A DNA stretch of 6,753 nucleotides. Source: CAYLMG01 sp964464635 (GTDB lineage: Bacteria; Planctomycetota; Phycisphaerae; Sedimentisphaerales; Anaerobacaceae). The notes beneath the pieces are model-generated. The model was given only the letters and a program-made list of their open reading frames with translations. It did not search any database and was not told the origin of the DNA. Within the stretch, counting starts at the first letter, position 1. Each line of letters starts with the position of its first letter. Made by a program: the position numbers and the translations under genes. Where the stretch lies: NCBI GenBank assembly GCA_964464635.1, contig CAYXGT010000114.1, positions 1 to 6,753 on the forward strand, given 5' to 3'. This document shows, one piece after another, positions 5,928-6,753 of this stretch.

Positions 5928-6753
5928 ATGTTGAAAACAATCAAAAAAAACCTGAGCAAAATCCAAAAAGCTGAGCTTGAGAGCTTTGGCAGAACAATAA
6001 ATAATCTTGGGGCTAACTTTGCCGTATGTGATGCTGATGGCCGATTGCTCTTGACCAGCCAGAGTAATGTCTTTGAAACAGATTGGCAGGCGATAATAAA
6101 TGATTGTTTAGCAAACCTTGATACGGGTAATTCAGAAGCAAACGAACAGGCTTTTTTGATTAATGACAGCGTTGTGGCTGTATTTCTAACGTTGGATTCC
6201 GATTCACCTGCTCACATTGCTTTGGTTGACACAGGCAAAGAGGTGCCAGAGGCAAAAGACCAGGGGATTGATAAGAGGCATACTGCGGTAGGAGAAGACA
6301 ATCGATTATATGAAATTTTCAGTGATATGCTGACACTGCTGGCAAAAAGATTTCTGTCTGAGACAAAGTCCGAGCAGCAGGCTATGATGTTCAGCACCGA
6401 GCTTTCGCAGGTTTATGAGGAGCTGGCTCTTATTCATAAGTTAAGCATAAATATGAGAATCGGCAGCTCTGATTCCAACTATCTTCAAATGGCCTGTGAC
6501 TGCCTTAGAGAAATTGTCAGCATTGAGGGTATTGCGGTTTTGCTTGAGAAGAAAACCGATGATGAGAAGAATTTGGTTCTTACCGCGGGAGCCGGCCTGC
6601 TGGATATCGATAAGCCGATTAAGGAGATGCTTTTCGACAGGTTGGCCGCAGAGATAGGAAGGGGCAAGGAGGTTCTGCTCGACAGCAATGTGGACGGTCC
6701 ATTCAAATATAATTGGCCTGATTACATTAAAAATATTATTGCAGTCCCTTTAT
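5928..6753 (+). CDS. GAF-domain signalling protein, 5' part (C-terminus outside the window)
   Basis: The frame is open from the ATG at 5928 to the window edge, 275 codons with no stop, so the protein is truncated by the window. There is no signal peptide or membrane helix, so it should be cytoplasmic. Residues about 15-103 form a small N-terminal domain with a PAS-like pattern (FAVCDADGRLLLTSQS). Residues about 125-178 are helical, ending in VYEELALIHKLSINM, a linker often found before GAF domains in signalling proteins. From about 182 a GAF domain begins (YLQMACDCLREIV, then EGIAVLLE, LTAGAGL and NIIAVPL). The output domain is missing from view; HD-GYP phosphodiesterase, SpoIIE-type phosphatase, histidine kinase and GGDEF are all possible. 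The only purine-rich site, AAAAGGA at 5904-5910, is 17 nt from the ATG, so the start is uncertain; a TTG at 5913 is an in-frame alternative. It lies 40 nt after the receiver gene. Confidence 0.8.
   Translation, partial: MLKTIKKNLSKIQKAELESFGRTINNLGANFAVCDADGRLLLTSQSNVFETDWQAIINDCLANLDTGNSEANEQAFLINDSVVAVFLTLDSDSPAHIALVDTGKEVPEAKDQGIDKRHTAVGEDNRLYEIFSDMLTLLAKRFLSETKSEQQAMMFSTELSQVYEELALIHKLSINMRIGSSDSNYLQMACDCLREIVSIEGIAVLLEKKTDDEKNLVLTAGAGLLDIDKPIKEMLFDRLAAEIGRGKEVLLDSNVDGPFKYNWPDYIKNIIAVPL

Overview
The window reads as part of one long co-directional gene cluster on the + strand. It comes from a diderm (Gram-negative-type) bacterium of moderate GC, since an outer-membrane secretin is encoded. 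The divergent sequences, the replacement of a lipoprotein PilP by a membrane-anchored GspC-like protein, and the style of the signalling proteins would fit a planctomycete-like lineage (Phycisphaerae/Sedimentisphaerales). That placement is an inference, not something the sequence proves.

Positions 2-3874 hold the classic alignment-and-secretin block of a type IV pilus (or closely related type II secretion) machine, in the order pilM (3' end only), pilN, pilO, pilP-like, pilQ-like secretin. PilM is the cytoplasmic actin-like protein that docks on the N-terminal tail of PilN. PilN and PilO are single-pass inner-membrane proteins whose periplasmic coiled coils and ferredoxin-like domains pair. 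The PilP-position protein bridges from the inner membrane to the secretin, and PilQ forms the outer-membrane gate. The secretin carries a C-terminal helical extension of about 110 residues containing a TPR-like repeat, which is not part of the standard secretin layout. A strong hairpin lies in the 68-nt gap before the secretin gene.

Positions 3930-6753 hold a signalling block in the same orientation with no terminator in between. It contains a PAS-containing membrane histidine kinase with almost no periplasmic loop, a stand-alone CheY-like receiver protein, and the 5' part of a GAF-domain protein whose output domain lies beyond the window. The simplest model is that this cascade regulates, or is co-expressed with, the pilus machine. 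That rests on gene position only.

No tRNA, rRNA, CRISPR array, insertion sequence or attachment site was seen. The only non-coding gaps are short (11-68 nt), and none exceeds 300 bases. Most of the window is recognisable by family. The less ordinary points are the secretin-TPR fusion, the GspC-like PilP, the hairpin before pilQ, and the kinase/receiver/GAF cluster attached to the pilus genes.
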